A stretch of DNA of 33,573 bases, from the NCBI GenBank assembly GCA_946886405.1, contig CAMPIO010000033.1, forward strand, positions 1 to 33,573, in the 5' to 3' direction. Of this stretch, positions 32,636-33,573 are shown piece by piece. Every line of letters starts with the position of its first letter. Position 1 is the stretch's first letter. This stretch comes from an uncultured Pseudoxanthomonas sp. Lineage in GTDB: Bacteria; Pseudomonadota; Gammaproteobacteria; Xanthomonadales; Xanthomonadaceae. The position numbers were made by a program, and so were the translations under genes. Below the pieces are notes generated by a model. That model worked only from the letters and a program-made list of their open reading frames with translations. It ran no database searches and was not told where the DNA came from.

Positions 32636-33271
32636 ATGATCCGATTTGCCCGCTATTCCGCACTCGCCGGGGCCGTGGCCGCCACCGCGCTGTTTGCTTC
32701 GTCGGCTATGGCCGGTGCGCGTGACGACCTCGACACCTTCACCCGTGGCCTCAAGGGCCTGGACGGCCAGTTCACCCAGAAGGTGTACGACGCCGGTGGC
32801 CGGCTGAAGGAGACCTCCAGCGGTGAGGTCGCGCTGTCGGCGCCGCGCCTGTTCCGCTGGGAATACGCCAAGCCGTACCCCCAGCTGATCGTGGCCGACG
32901 GTAAGACAGTGTGGATCTACGACGAGGACCTCGAGCAGGTCACCCGTCGCCCGCAGGGCGCCGAGGAGCAGAACAGCCCGCTGACCGCACTGATCGATCC
33001 AAGCAAGCTGGATCGGCAGTTCGTGGTGAAGGAAGAGGGTGAGAAGGGTGGCCTGAGCTGGTTGTCGCTGGTCCCGCGTGACGAGGGCGGTGCGAGTTTC
33101 CGCTCTGCACGTCTCGCGTTCGGTGACGCGGGGCTGGAGAAGATGATCGTCGTCGATGCCGTGGGACAGCGCACCGAAATCGGCTTCAGCCAGTGGAAGC
33201 GAAACCCGGCATTCCCTGCGAGCACGTTCAAGTACACGCCGCCCAAGGGCGTCGACGTCATCGGCGGCTGA
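32636..33271 (+). CDS. lolA: outer-membrane lipoprotein carrier LolA
   Basis: LolA is the periplasmic chaperone that takes lipoproteins from LolCDE to LolB at the outer membrane. The product is 211 residues with a signal peptide ending AMA (residue 26). The mature part has the family pattern: LDTFTRGLKGLDGQFTQKV, PRLFRWEYAKPYPQLIVADGKTVWIYD, the DLEQVTRR strand, NSPLTALID, and the C-terminal NPAFPASTFKYTPPKGVDVI. The unclosed beta-barrel with a hydrophobic cavity is expected. ACAGGAG lies eight bases before the ATG. ftsK precedes it by 114 bp. A perfect 13-bp hairpin lies 27 bases after its stop. Confidence 0.96.
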   Translation: MIRFARYSALAGAVAATALFASSAMAGARDDLDTFTRGLKGLDGQFTQKVYDAGGRLKETSSGEVALSAPRLFRWEYAKPYPQLIVADGKTVWIYDEDLEQVTRRPQGAEEQNSPLTALIDPSKLDRQFVVKEEGEKGGLSWLSLVPRDEGGASFRSARLAFGDAGLEKMIVVDAVGQRTEIGFSQWKRNPAFPASTFKYTPPKGVDVIGG

Positions 33272-33298
33272 ACAAGACCCCGCTCACTGACAGGTGTC

Positions 33299-33329
33299 CG
33301 AAACGGCAGGCCTCGCGCCTGCCGTTTCG
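33299..33329 (+). terminator. terminator-like hairpin after lolA
   Basis: CGAAACGGCAGGC and GCCTGCCGTTTCG form a perfect 13-bp stem with a 5-base loop. The only T tract is the TTTC inside the stem, followed by CATCCC, so it is a strong hairpin but a less classical terminator. It also acts on any opposing transcript. Confidence 0.75.
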
Positions 33330-33352
33330 CATCCCGGAGTCGTAGATCGTTC

Positions 33353-33573
33353 ATTTTCAATGGCTTGGGCTCAGAAGTTACGCTTCTATACCGGGGCCCC
33401 AACATCCTGCGCGGCTTCGACGAGGATGTCCGCGTGCATGTCGCCACGGAGATGGAACGGCGCGGCATCAAGATCGTGCTGGGCTGCGAGCACGACCGCA
33501 TCGAGAAGACCGACGCCGGTCTGGTCAGCCACTTCTCCAACGGCATCGGCGTCACCACCGAGCAGGTGATGTT
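33353..33573 (+). pseudogene. gor: glutathione reductase fragment lacking its N-terminal half (cut by window edge)
   Basis: The plus frame from 33353 reads IFNGLGSEVTLLYRG, then ILRGFDEDVR, then VATEMERRGIKIV, the NADP-binding region of glutathione reductase; it continues to the window edge. It keeps the Arg-rich NADPH-specificity segment (YRG...LRGFD). Missing are the FAD-binding domain, the redox-active CxxxxC disulfide and the GxGYIAVE motif that should lie just before IFNGLG. Homology begins about 80 bases after the lolA stop and just past its hairpin. The frame is open back to the lolA stop, but those codons are the hairpin, not protein-like, and no start with a ribosome-binding site is visible. 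It is therefore a 5'-deleted remnant, or a sign of rearrangement or misassembly at about 33350. Confidence 0.75.

Overview
The window is GC-rich, densely packed bacterial chromosome. It most likely comes from the Xanthomonadaceae (Xanthomonas, Stenotrophomonas, Pseudoxanthomonas or Lysobacter lineage). The main clue is the left edge: the N-terminal part of an RpfF-type DSF synthase lies directly downstream of an RpfB-type fatty acyl-CoA ligase, with an AcnA aconitase (called RpfA in Xanthomonas campestris) nearby on the same strand. This is part of the rpf quorum-sensing/virulence locus known from that family. Genus and species cannot be fixed from the sequence alone.

Layout. 1-2373: rpfF (cut by the window edge) and rpfB, minus strand. 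2488-5995: a small lipoprotein, an exported protein of unknown function and an exported S9D-type glutamyl endopeptidase. 6062-12316: two aconitases (acnA minus, acnB plus), with a VapBC-type toxin-antitoxin pair and its palindromic promoter/operator between them, the pair reading toward acnB. 12466-19632: a compact seven-gene plus-strand operon encoding ketosynthase III, acyl carrier protein, GNAT-like protein, glutamine-dependent amidotransferase (AsnB family), AMP-forming acyl ligase, second carrier protein and NadE-like amide ligase. I do not recognise its product. It looks like a small specialised pathway that activates an acyl group, tethers it to a carrier protein and amidates it. It is the best candidate here for an undescribed system.

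19629-22296: minus-strand housekeeping operon (exported YbjN-like protein, Nudix hydrolase, mnmA, hflD). 22388-26821: N-degron proteolysis genes clpS and clpA (plus) facing infA and aat (minus). 26075-29869: aat continues a minus-strand run that begins at trxB and passes through a metallophosphoesterase and a FemAB-like protein. 30158-33271: ftsK and lolA, plus strand. At the right edge, directly after the lolA terminator, glutathione reductase homology begins in the middle of the protein with no N-terminal half.

Intergenic space is short and no gene-free stretch exceeds 300 bases. I saw no tRNA, rRNA, CRISPR array or insertion sequence. Several starts are GTG or TTG, chosen by Shine-Dalgarno position and by overlap with the upstream stop. 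Convergent genes are mostly separated by perfect hairpins with a GGCGGCC-type stem. The exceptions are the lipoprotein/exported-protein pair, which abut, and the NadE-like gene/hflD pair, which share a CTAG at their stop codons.
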